Shown piece after piece: positions 25,570-33,969 of a stretch of 64,000 nt of DNA. Where the stretch lies: positions 1-64,000 of the forward strand of contig JAJZQG010000010.1 in the NCBI GenBank assembly GCA_021847645.1, given 5' to 3'. The notes beneath the pieces are model-generated. The model saw only the letters and a list, made by a program, of their open reading frames with translations. It was not told the origin of the DNA and made no database searches. The stretch comes from Myxococcales bacterium. Lineage in GTDB: Bacteria; Myxococcota_A; Polyangia; Polyangiales; Polyangiaceae. Positions within the stretch are counted from its first letter, which is position 1. Each line of letters starts with the position of its first letter. Both the position numbers and the translations under genes were made by a program.

Positions 25570-26736
25570 GTGATCCAGCCCAAGCCTTATCCGTGGGACC
25601 GCATCGACCGCGTGCCTCGCAGCGCGATCGCACCCCTGCGCGCCGTGCGTCAGGCCCTGAACGACCGATCCGACGCCGCCGCGCTCGCCTCGGCCGCGGC
25701 CAGCATCCTCGGTGAGCCTGTCCGGCTCCTGCCCGGACGCGTGCGGCCATGGCTCGCCCATACGCCCATGCCCGTCGGCGCCCTGGCCCTGCTGTCGTCG
25801 CCCGATGCCTCTTTCCTCGTGCTCCTGTGCCTCGAGCCTGCCCTGGCCGCGCGCATTACCGCTACCTTGCTCGGCCGCGTCGCGCCCTGGGTCGATGACA
25901 CCCAGCCCGCCCCAGCGCTCGTGCAGGCCACCGTCGGCGCGTTCTCGGCCGCCGTCGCCCGACGTGCTGTCCGCTCCGAGTTGCCCAACCCAGCGCCGCC
26001 GATGCGCTTGGTCGCCGTCGACCAGCAGGCGCGCCAACGTTTCGCCGCTGCCGACGGCTCTTCCCAGCTGACCATCGACGTTACTGCGATCGTGGGCGAC
26101 GATGCGTTCTCGGTATCGGTCTTCGCTCTGCTGCGCGAGCGACCCACGAGCGGAGAGCTGCGATTCGACTTGGCGGCGCTCGCATCCATGGGTGACACGC
26201 CGCTGGAGCTTCGCGTGGTGGCGTCGTGCTCTGCCGGGATGCGCGACGAGCTCGAGACCATGCGCGCGGGAGACGCGTGGTTGCCCGGCGACGGATGGAC
26301 GATTCGACGCGACGGGCCAGGCCTGCAAGGGACTGTGCTGCTGTGCGCGCAGCATGGCGAGCTCGCGCTTCCGGCGAACTTGCACGCCGATGGACGGATC
26401 GTGCTAGGGGAAGGCGTCATGCAGGTTGATGCCGACGCGAAGACGACCGACCCGGACGAGGTTCCCGCAGCGGGCGCCGACACTGAGCCGACAGCCGCCG
26501 ACGTGATCGCAGAGGCGCCCGTGGTGGTGCGAGTCGAGCTCGGCGCGGTCACGCTTTCGGCGCGCGAATGGGCGGCGTTGCAGCCCGGCGATGTCGTCAT
26601 GACCGGAACACGCATCGCCGAGCGCGCCGTGCTGCGCATCGGCGGCGTGGCTGTCGCCCAAGGCGAGTTGGTCGACGTCGACGGCGAGCTGGGCGTACGC
26701 ATCCACGCTCGAACCACCTCGGGAGGTGCGTTGTGA
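25570..26736 (+). CDS. SctQ/FliN-like SpoA-domain protein (type III secretion C-ring type)
   Basis: 388 residues from a GTG at 25570, the only in-frame start in the intergenic gap. The C-terminal 70 residues (318-385) form a SpoA domain: VVVRVELGAVTLSAREWAAL followed by QPGDVVM and VAQGELVDVDGELGVRI. The long N-terminal part matches the layout of SctQ proteins, the cytoplasmic sorting platform of type III secretion systems, or FliM/FliN of flagella. No other secretion or flagellar gene is within the window, so this is an orphan component. The gene overlaps the next by four bases (GTGA). Its TPR neighbour is divergent. A type III-like role is inferred from the SpoA domain alone. Confidence 0.75.
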   Translation: MIQPKPYPWDRIDRVPRSAIAPLRAVRQALNDRSDAAALASAAASILGEPVRLLPGRVRPWLAHTPMPVGALALLSSPDASFLVLLCLEPALAARITATLLGRVAPWVDDTQPAPALVQATVGAFSAAVARRAVRSELPNPAPPMRLVAVDQQARQRFAAADGSSQLTIDVTAIVGDDAFSVSVFALLRERPTSGELRFDLAALASMGDTPLELRVVASCSAGMRDELETMRAGDAWLPGDGWTIRRDGPGLQGTVLLCAQHGELALPANLHADGRIVLGEGVMQVDADAKTTDPDEVPAAGADTEPTAADVIAEAPVVVRVELGAVTLSAREWAALQPGDVVMTGTRIAERAVLRIGGVAVAQGELVDVDGELGVRIHARTTSGGAL

Positions 26737-27308
26737 CGACGCTGCGCAGGTTCGTGGCGGCCGCGAGCGTGTTGCTCGCGCTGGCTGGCTGCGATCGGTC
26801 GTCGCCGCCCGGATCGTCCACGGTCGGATCGGCCGCCTCCGTGGCATCGCCCGCGCGCGTTGCCTCCGCGCGCCCGTCCGCATCGGTCGCAGCCCCCGCC
26901 GTGTCGTCGGCTCCTGCCGTCGCGCCCCAAGCGGCCACCCGGTGGGCAGGGGTCTACGACGCGAAGAAGGCCAAGCTCGAGACGCCCGACAAGGTCAAGG
27001 ACGTGACGTGGAAGAAGGACGACGGCACCACGGCGATCGGTGAGGGCAAGCTCGCGATCAGCGTGCGGGGCACGACCGTGGAGGGGACGGCGTCGGGACC
27101 GCTGGGCGATCAGATCGTATCGGGCGTGTACGACGGCAAGGAGCTGCGCATCTCCCTGATGCCGAAAGATCCGACATTGCCTGGGGCGATGACGGGCAGT
27201 GGGACGGGCGAGCTGAAGGCTGGGGTGCTCAAGGGCGAATTCCGGTGTGCCGGGCCCGATGCGGTGGTGGTGCGCAACGTGACGTTCGAGCTCAAGCCCG
27301 AGGGGTAG
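26733..27308 (+). CDS. Lipoprotein, coupled to the SctQ-like gene
   Basis: 191 residues from a GTG at 26733 that overlaps the stop of the SctQ-like gene; GGGAGG lies just upstream. The signal peptide ends VLLALAGC, lipidated at about C20. An Ala/Ser/Val-rich linker follows, then a beta-rich domain of about 110 residues (TRWAGVYDAKKAKLETPDKV, GKLAISVRGTTVEGTASGPL, RNVTFELKPEG). The pattern suggests a small beta-barrel or sandwich. No family was recognised. The coupling implies a joint role with the SctQ-like protein, for example as an outer-membrane-side component. Confidence 0.7.
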   Translation: MTTLRRFVAAASVLLALAGCDRSSPPGSSTVGSAASVASPARVASARPSASVAAPAVSSAPAVAPQAATRWAGVYDAKKAKLETPDKVKDVTWKKDDGTTAIGEGKLAISVRGTTVEGTASGPLGDQIVSGVYDGKELRISLMPKDPTLPGAMTGSGTGELKAGVLKGEFRCAGPDAVVVRNVTFELKPEG

Positions 27309-27692
27309 CGGCGATACCGCTGCAGGCGCGCGCACTTCGGATTCCCACCGGCGGTCTGGTTGCCTGTTCCGCCCGAACCCATCTCCCACGCCGCGTCGGC
27401 AACGCGGATCCGCGACTTCGTGGGGCCGAAGTTCGTGCAACTGGTCGCGCAGTTCGTCATCGCGCGACGCCCGCGTACCGCTCGCGGCGGGTGGACAGTC
27501 GGTTGTTTCCATCGTTTGGCATCGGGCACCATCCGGGCGTTGTCCGGCCTGACGACTCGGCGTAGCATCGGTTGTGCGACGGCTCACGGAACGCGAAAAC
27601 CGCTCGGATCTCCCAGCGGTCCATCATCGGGGCCGGGTCGCGGCACGAACGGAGCAACGCCGGCCCTGGTCGGCAGCCAAGGGAGCGCGAAG
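27309..27692. other. Intergenic stretch, nothing recognised
   Basis: About 380 bases between two plus-strand lipoprotein genes. It is open in several frames but shows no family similarity, tRNA or clear hairpin with a T-run. It should include the promoter of the VWA-like lipoprotein gene. Confidence 0.4.
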
Positions 27693-28925
27693 ATGACGAT
27701 GCGAATTCGGACGGTAGCGGCCGTGGTGGTCTTGGCGGCGGGGACTGCTTGCGGGGTAGCGGCGGGCTGCGGTGGCGACAGCAACACGGGTGCGCAAGCC
27801 GCCGGGGGCGGGGCGGCAGCCGGCGGAAGCGGCACGGGCGGTGCGGGCGCATCGGGTACGGGCGGCGCGGGCGCATCGGGTGCGGGCGGCGCGATCTTGC
27901 CCGACGCGGGGGATCCCGGCGACGCGACGTTCGAAGGGTGCGTGGCGGTGGACGAGGTCGCCAAGAACACGTTCCAGCCGGCCGACGTGATCTTCGCGGT
28001 GGACAACTCGCCGAGCATGCGAGACGAGATCGAGTGGACGCGGCAGAACCTCAATGCGTTCTCCCAGAAGATCGCGGACGAGGGGCTGGACCCGCACATC
28101 GTGATGATCTCGTGTCTTCCGGGGGACTGCGACGGACACCCGAACAACTGGGGAATCTGCGTCGACGATCCGCTGGGCGCTCTGGGGGGCTGTCCCGATG
28201 GTGGTCCGTACGCGGACAGCAATCCTCCGGCCTATCTGCATATCGATCTGCGCATTCCGAGCCAGAAGGCGCTCTCGCGGATCATCGACACCTACGACCA
28301 GTGGAAGCCGTCGCTGCGGCCCACGGCCGTCACGCACTTCGTGGTGATCACGGACGACGGGTCGGACTGGACTGCGCAGCAGTTCGAGGACGCGCTGGCG
28401 AGCCTGAGCCCGGCGGTGACAAACTACCACTTCCACAGCATCTTCTCGTATCTAGGCAAGGAGGATGCGTGCGCGATCTCGTCGACCGAGCCGTGCTGCA
28501 CCTACGCGGCGCCGAGCGGCGAAGGCGTGGCGTACAAGGAGCTGGTGGCGGATACGGGCGGTGTGGGAGCGGACCTGTGCGCGCAGGACTTCGATCCCGT
28601 GTTCCAGCAGTTCGCCACGTCCGTCATCGCCAGCGCCCAGCTCAGCTGTGAATGGGTCATTCCGGCGCCGCCGTCGGGCGAGACCTTGAACCCCAACATG
28701 GTCAACCTGGACTTCGTCGACGGCGACGGCAGCCGCACGCGCATCGGCCGCGTACCGGGCGTGGCGGACTGCGCCAACGTGGACAACGGTTGGTACTACG
28801 ACGACTTGACGAATCCGACCAAGGTGCTGGTGTGCCCGTCGACGTGCACCTGGATACAGGGCAAGCCCGGTTCGAAGATCGACATCCAGTTCGGGTGCGC
28901 CACCGAGTTCGCGCCGCCCAAGTAG
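27693..28925 (+). CDS. Von Willebrand factor A-like lipoprotein
   Basis: 410 residues from the ATG at 27693. The signal region has two possible lipid cysteines (GTAC at about 20, VAAGC at about 26). A Gly/Ala-rich linker contains two copies of an eight-residue repeat (GGAGASGT, GGAGASGA), encoded by 24-base units near 27840-27887. The domain that follows starts VIFAVDNSPSM, giving the metal-ion-dependent adhesion motif D104-x-S106-x-S108, with the later FVVITDDGSDW segment. Twelve or more cysteines imply disulfides. Such proteins are common in myxobacteria and may be adhesins or cell-surface sensors; the ligand is unknown. Confidence 0.8.
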   Translation: MTMRIRTVAAVVVLAAGTACGVAAGCGGDSNTGAQAAGGGAAAGGSGTGGAGASGTGGAGASGAGGAILPDAGDPGDATFEGCVAVDEVAKNTFQPADVIFAVDNSPSMRDEIEWTRQNLNAFSQKIADEGLDPHIVMISCLPGDCDGHPNNWGICVDDPLGALGGCPDGGPYADSNPPAYLHIDLRIPSQKALSRIIDTYDQWKPSLRPTAVTHFVVITDDGSDWTAQQFEDALASLSPAVTNYHFHSIFSYLGKEDACAISSTEPCCTYAAPSGEGVAYKELVADTGGVGADLCAQDFDPVFQQFATSVIASAQLSCEWVIPAPPSGETLNPNMVNLDFVDGDGSRTRIGRVPGVADCANVDNGWYYDDLTNPTKVLVCPSTCTWIQGKPGSKIDIQFGCATEFAPPK

Positions 28926-29069
28926 AGGCTCGGGCCCCGGGTTAGGGGCTCGGGTGTTGACCCGGCAACGACTCCGGACACGCCGCACCCGCGCACCTAC
29001 CGAACGAGCAGCGCGGGAAAGGGGAGCGCCGTCCCCCGTTCAGCGCGCTTTCCGCGAAAAGGCTTGCGG

Positions 29070-29834
29070 CTATTGCGCGGTATTCGCGCTCACGTCCGTG
29101 TGGCAGACATTGCAGGCCGACGGCGTGGCGCCAGGGCCGGCGTGCTGATCTGCGAGCTCGCAAGCGCTCTCTCCCTTCGAGTTGTCGTGACAGGCGCCGC
29201 AGGATCCGATGGTCTTGGGCGAGTGTTGATACTGCATTGCTTGATAGTTGTCCGAGGCCTCCCTGCCGGGAACCATCGCATGGGGGCTGCCGTGGCAGCG
29301 GGCGCAATGGACGTTTCCGTGCCCGGTCGCATTGCGATAGAGCGGATCGCCGGTATCCACGCCCGCCACGCCGGCGTGGCAGGTCACGCACTTGGGCTCA
29401 TTGCTCCAGGGAACGCGGGCGCCGGTCATGGCTGTCTGGCCGACCCGGGTCCTGTCGCCGTGGCACGTGGTGCGGGTGCGGTTGCCGCTCACCGCGGTAT
29501 GCGGCGGGCTGCGGCTGCAGCGTGTCTGCGACCCAGGGTGGCAGTTGTAGCGGGTCGCCCCGCGCGGCGCGTGGTACGTGTGAATGGCGGCGGATAGATA
29601 CATGCCCGCCGAGCCCTTGTCTGCTTGTCCCGGCACCGGGGTGCCGTGGCAACTCGCGCACAAGACCGGCTTCTGGTTGACGAGCCGAGTGCCGTGCAGC
29701 CGGTCGTGCGACATGGATCGATACGCCGACCGCTGCACTTCCATTCCCGCGGTCTCGAACGCGGGCAAGACGTTCTCGATCACGCCGCGGCTGCCTGGCA
29801 CCCACATGCGAAGTTCCTCGCCGTCGTAGCGCAC
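29070..29834 (-). pseudogene. Multiheme c-type cytochrome, N-terminally truncated
   Basis: The frame is open from a TGA at 29874-29876 and only a GTG at 29834 could start it. Five CxxCH heme motifs are intact (CASCH, CVTCH, CARCH, CGACH, CNVCH). Two further places show decayed versions (YNCH, TTCH). No signal peptide exists, although a multiheme cytochrome needs export. It therefore appears to be the C-terminal two thirds of a gene that lost its 5' end and some heme sites. The intact parent would be a periplasmic or outer-membrane electron carrier. Confidence 0.65.
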
Positions 29835-29876
29835 CAGCGGATGCCTCGGGGCGGGCGAGCTTGGACCCCCTGGTCA

Positions 29877-30201
29877 ATGCCAAAGATGCAACCACCGGAT
29901 GACGTGTGGATTGAGCTCCTCAGTTCCCCCGATCCCGCGCCACGCAAGCCTCCACCAACGGTGCCCCAACGTTGCGATGCCGCTCAGGGCCACGTTGCCA
30001 CCGCGCACCGATACCGCTGCGCCGCCAAACCCGCGGGCCGACGGGACCAAGGCGGGAAGACGGCGAAGCGGCCCGGGAGCCTCCGTGGGAGGCGACAGAA
30101 GCTCTTCTGGAGTATGCTCCGCATGCGGTGACCGAACCCAAGGCCCGGCGAGGCAAGGCTAGATCCCCGCGGCCGCCGTCGTTTTCGCACAGGAGGACAC
30201 C
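29877..30201. other. Intergenic stretch before the alcohol dehydrogenase
   Basis: About 325 bases. No family match on either strand; a plus-strand frame from 29879 reads about 80 codons without support. It contains the ribosome binding site AGGAGG at 30191-30196 for the next gene. Confidence 0.4.
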
Positions 30202-31416
30202 ATGCTCTGGACCGTCAAGAAGGCGCTGTACCGAACGCAGCAGAGGGTGATGAAGGTAACCGCATCGGTCATCCCGTTCCCGGTCCCGGCCCTGCTGACC
30301 GGCCCTGGAAGCGTCAAGCAGCTGGCGGAAAACATCGCCGTGCGGCGTCTGGGCCATGTCTTGCTCGTCACGGACAAGGTGCTGATGCAGATCGGCCTCC
30401 CGCGATCGCTCCTGGACTCCCTCGAGGAGAAGGGCATCGCGTACACGGTGTTCGACGACGTGCAGCCCAACCCGACGATCGAGAACGTCGAGGCCGGCGT
30501 GGCTTGCTACAAGGAGAACCACTGCGACTGCATCATCGGTTTCGGCGGCGGCTCGCCGATCGACTGCGCCAAGATCATCGGCGCGAGGATCGCCAACCCC
30601 TTCTTGTCGGTCCGGCGCATGAAGGGCCTGTTCAAGGTCGTGCTGCCGATACCGCCTTTCTTCTGTGTGCCCACCACGGCGGGCACCGGATCGGAGACGA
30701 CCGTCGTGGGCGTGATCACCGACGCCGCCACGCACGAGAAGTTCGCGATCAACGACCTCAAGCTCATCCCCAAGATCGCCGTGCTCGACCCGGAGCTGAT
30801 GAAGGGGCTGCCTCCGTCCATCACCGCGGCCACAGGCATGGACGCCTTGACGCATGCCATCGAGGCGTACATCGGGCTCAACGGAACCGAGTTCACGGAC
30901 TACAACGCGGAGAAGGCGACCAGGCTCATCTTCGAGAACCTCGAGGAGGTCTACAAGAACGGGGCGAACCTCGACGCTCGCTACAAGATGTCGTTGGCGT
31001 CCTATTGTGCCGGGGCAGCCTTCACACGCGCGTACGTAGGATATGTCCACGCGATTGCGCACAACATGGGCGGCTTGTACGGCGTGCCCCACGGCCTCGC
31101 CAACGCGATTATCCTGCCCCATGTGCTCAAGTTCTGCCGCGTCGAGGCCGAGCACAAGCTGGCGGGCCTCGCGGTCGTCGCCGGCATCGGCCACCACGGT
31201 GAGCCGGAGTCGGACCTGGCCGCGCGCTTCATCGAGCGTGTCGAGCAGATGAATCGCAACATGGGAATCCCGACCACGATCAAGGAGCTGAGGGCCGAGG
31301 ACATCCCGCTCATCGTCGACCGCGCGCTGCGCGAAGCCCACCCCGACTACCCCGTACCGCGGATCATGACGCACGACGAGTGCGAGACGCTGGTGCGCGG
31401 GCTGCTGGCGTCGTAG
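30202..31416 (+). CDS. Iron-dependent alcohol dehydrogenase family protein
   Basis: 404 residues, the normal length for group III alcohol dehydrogenases. The nucleotide-binding loop GFGGGSPIDCAK and the metal ligands in MDALTHAIEAY and HAIAHNMGGLYGVPHG are all present, so it should be active with Fe2+ (or Zn2+) and NAD(P)H. The first 20 residues (LWTVKKALYRTQQRVMKVTA) extend the usual start. AGGAGG lies six bases before the ATG. It is a single gene. The substrate cannot be told from sequence; relatives oxidise primary alcohols or reduce aldehydes, including butanol, lactaldehyde and 4-hydroxybutyrate. Confidence 0.92.
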   Translation: MLWTVKKALYRTQQRVMKVTASVIPFPVPALLTGPGSVKQLAENIAVRRLGHVLLVTDKVLMQIGLPRSLLDSLEEKGIAYTVFDDVQPNPTIENVEAGVACYKENHCDCIIGFGGGSPIDCAKIIGARIANPFLSVRRMKGLFKVVLPIPPFFCVPTTAGTGSETTVVGVITDAATHEKFAINDLKLIPKIAVLDPELMKGLPPSITAATGMDALTHAIEAYIGLNGTEFTDYNAEKATRLIFENLEEVYKNGANLDARYKMSLASYCAGAAFTRAYVGYVHAIAHNMGGLYGVPHGLANAIILPHVLKFCRVEAEHKLAGLAVVAGIGHHGEPESDLAARFIERVEQMNRNMGIPTTIKELRAEDIPLIVDRALREAHPDYPVPRIMTHDECETLVRGLLAS

Positions 31417-31429
31417 CGGGCGGCCTGGG

Positions 31430-31560
31430 TGGTCAAGACATCTCCGCGGCCTCCGGTCCGCCACCTATCGAGCGCCAGAGCGGGAAGCGCGGGGGCGGCA
31501 CGATCGCGGCCAGCCGCGCCATGAATTCCATCGGCTGCATCACTCGATGTGTTCGTCGCC
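31430..31560 (-). pseudogene. IS91-type transposase remnant (internal part)
   Basis: The minus strand reads RVMQPMEFMARLAAIVPPPR followed by FPL, a conserved block of IS91-family Y2 transposases that normally precedes an RYHG segment. After about 25 residues the frame becomes nonspecific and stops. No catalytic tyrosine region is present. Position and order relative to the other fragment (31908-32240) are inconsistent with a single element. Confidence 0.6.
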
Positions 31561-31907
31561 CCCTGGGATACTTGGTGCCCACCTCCCGCGCCTGTCAACC
31601 ACGATCGCATTATCCGCATCATCCGCACCTCCGTGATCGGTGGAGGCGCGAGCGTCTACGAATGCGGAAATGCGGTCAACGCATCTTGACTTGAATCTGG
31701 GGTTCGTGGATTGGCGCGTAGCCAACGCATCGCCATGTGCCTTCCGAGTCGCCACGTCACGAACCTTCACGCCCTCGACCCTGCCCCTTCGAGGCTCGTT
31801 TCCAAGCGTCTTCGCCCATCATCCCCGATCGCCGCGCACACCTCGACGCCGCGCCACGCGCCGCTACGCGCACGCCGCTCCCCCATCACGCCGACGTCAT
31901 GGTCGCG
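31561..31907. other. Stretch between two IS91 remnants, nothing recognised
   Basis: About 350 bases. Some of it may be terminal sequence of the lost elements; the region 31667-31720 resembles neither neighbour. No inverted repeats were expected or seen, since IS91 elements lack them. Confidence 0.35.
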
Positions 31908-32240
31908 TCAGCCGTCAGGCGCGGGGGGATCCACGCAATCCCATTCGCCCGGCGGGGCGCGCTCGATAGCGTCAGGCGGATCGGGGTGGACGCCGACCAC
32001 CCAGTCCGGCAGGGGCTCGCCCGTGACGTCGATGGCCACGGTGTCGGGGTGGGTCAGCTCAGCGGGCGCGAGCGGCAAGGCCAGGTGCCGCAGGATTCGG
32101 TCGATCACCTCCTGCTGCCGGATGACGGCGATCGGCTCCAAGCGCGCGTGGCACCGTGGGCACGCAAGCACGTCTTCATCGAAGCAGTGCCTGAGCAACT
32201 CTGCCCAGGGCACGCAGGAAGTGTTGGGCCGCCACGACCT
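31908..32240 (-). pseudogene. IS91-type transposase remnant (C-terminal part)
   Basis: The minus strand reads PWAELLRHCFDEDVLACPRC, then HARLEPIAVIRQQEVIDRIL and RHLALPLAP, ending with a stop at 31908. The W-A-E-L-L ... D-V-L-x-C-P-x-C block and the I-x-R-I-L-x-H-L-x-L-P block are the usual C-terminus of IS91-family transposases. The N-terminal two thirds, with the two catalytic tyrosines, are missing. It cannot be active. Confidence 0.7.
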
Positions 32241-32316
32241 TGCACCCCCACGGCCCAGCCGCTATCGCGAGCCCCAGCGTGAAGTCACGTCGACGCATCC
32301 CTGCCGTGTACCTCGG

Positions 32317-33963
32317 TCATCCGCCCGCTTCCATCATCGCCCGATAGGCCATCTGATCTTCGCACATGCGCAGGAACACCCTGTGCTTGGCCTCGTGGTA
32401 GCGGGCCACCGCGCCGCCGGACGGCTCGAGGACCCGGTCGGTCCCACTCATCGCAGCCATCGCCTCCACGACCGAGGCCATGTGCCCCGAGGCCACGGCG
32501 CCCAGCATCGCGGCGCCCAGCAGCACCGCGTCGGGCTCCCGCGGCAGCACGATGCGGCAGCCCGTCACGTCCGCGTGCTCCCGCAGGAACAGCGGGTTCT
32601 TCGCGTCGCCGCCCGTGGCCACCAGCGTGCGAATGTGGTGGCCATGGGCGTTCATCTCGTCGAGCACGTGGCGTGTTCCATGAGCCAGGGCCTGGACCGT
32701 GGCGAGATACAGCACCGCGAGGGAATCCATTGTATCGCTGAGGCGCAGCCCGCTGACCATGCCGCGCAGCGACGGGTCGGCGCGGGGCGATCGGTTGCCG
32801 TGATGATCGGGCAGCACGTGCAGCTCGCGCGTGAGCATTGCCGCGAAGGGCAGTCCGATCGCCAAGTCGGCCACCCGCGCGTTGAGCAGCTCGTAGACAT
32901 GCGTGCCCGCGGCGTCGGCCTGCTCCCGAAGCTCGCGGCCCCTTGCATGGGAGAACACCGTGTGATCGAGCAGCGCGCCGGTCGCCGACTGCCCGCCCTC
33001 GGTCAGCCACATTCCCGGTACCATTGCCGAATAGTAAGGTCCCCACACGCCGGGAACGAACTTCGGCTCCCGCGTCACCGCCATGTGACACGTCGACGTG
33101 CCTCCGATGAGTGCCAATCGCTCCTCGAGCGTTTCCGGCGACGGCGCCGCGCCGTTATCGCTGAATCCCAGGACACCCAGCCCGCCGGCGTGCGCATCGA
33201 TGATCGACACCGCCACGGGCGTTCCCGGCGCGAGGCCCAGCTCGCGGGCCGCGGTCTCGGACAGCACACCTGCGCGCTCTCCCACCGGCCTGACCCGCGC
33301 GCCGATTCTTGCGTAGCGATCGTCGGCCAGATCGCCCAGCCCCACCTGCCGGAAGAAGTCGTCGCGGAATCGGCCCTCGTGGGCCAGATAGGTCCACTTG
33401 CACGTTGTGGTGCATTCGGAGCGCACATCGACGCCCGTGGCGCGGTAGCTCAGGAAGTCGGGCAGATCGAGCAGTCGCTTGGCCCGCGCCCAGCTCCGCG
33501 GCATTTGCTCCCGCAACCACAGCAGCTTGGGCGTCTGCATCTCCGGGGACACCTGCCCGCCCACGTAGCGCAGTACCTCGTGCCCCGTGCCGTTGATGCG
33601 CGACGCCTGCTGCGTGGCGCGGTGGTCCATCCAGACCACCACGTTCCACGCATCGTCGCCCGTCGGGCTGATCGTCACCGGCCGATCCTGCGCATCAAGG
33701 GCTACCAGCGAACAGGTCGCGTCGAAGCCAATGCCCGCGACGGCCTGCGGCGAAAGGCCCGCTTGCCCCAGTGCGTCGCGCACCGACCGGCCGCACGCCT
33801 CCCAGATGTCGTCGGAGGATTGTTCCACGAAATCCTCTTCGGGACGACCGATACGGATGGGGTGCACACCCGCGCCGAGCTTGCGCCCCGCCCCGTCGAA
33901 CACCGCCGCGCGCACGCTCGACGTGCCCACGTCGATTCCCAAGTAGCAGCCAACGGATTGCAT
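32317..33963 (-). CDS. FGGY-family pentulose kinase (D-ribulokinase-like)
   Basis: 548 residues. The start MQSVGCYLGIDVGTSSVRAA is the phosphate-1 motif of the FGGY/hexokinase/actin fold. GIGFDATCSLVALD and VVWMDHRATQQASRINGTGH match the FGGY pentulose kinase branch (TIGR01315 type), whose members phosphorylate D-ribulose and related ketopentoses at O5. The second nucleotide motif is VATGGDAKNPLFLREHADVT. It starts six bases after the isomerase stop, so the two are co-translated. With the isomerase it would convert an aldose to a ketose phosphate; D-ribulose is the most likely kinase substrate, by family only. Confidence 0.88.
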   Translation of the reverse strand: MQSVGCYLGIDVGTSSVRAAVFDGAGRKLGAGVHPIRIGRPEEDFVEQSSDDIWEACGRSVRDALGQAGLSPQAVAGIGFDATCSLVALDAQDRPVTISPTGDDAWNVVVWMDHRATQQASRINGTGHEVLRYVGGQVSPEMQTPKLLWLREQMPRSWARAKRLLDLPDFLSYRATGVDVRSECTTTCKWTYLAHEGRFRDDFFRQVGLGDLADDRYARIGARVRPVGERAGVLSETAARELGLAPGTPVAVSIIDAHAGGLGVLGFSDNGAAPSPETLEERLALIGGTSTCHMAVTREPKFVPGVWGPYYSAMVPGMWLTEGGQSATGALLDHTVFSHARGRELREQADAAGTHVYELLNARVADLAIGLPFAAMLTRELHVLPDHHGNRSPRADPSLRGMVSGLRLSDTMDSLAVLYLATVQALAHGTRHVLDEMNAHGHHIRTLVATGGDAKNPLFLREHADVTGCRIVLPREPDAVLLGAAMLGAVASGHMASVVEAMAAMSGTDRVLEPSGGAVARYHEAKHRVFLRMCEDQMAYRAMMEAGG

Positions 33964-33969
33964 CTCGGA

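Noticed and set aside
27840-27887. 24-base repeats in the VWA-like lipoprotein as an independent element
   Set aside because: Only two in-frame copies coding a Gly/Ala linker; normal for surface lipoprotein linkers.
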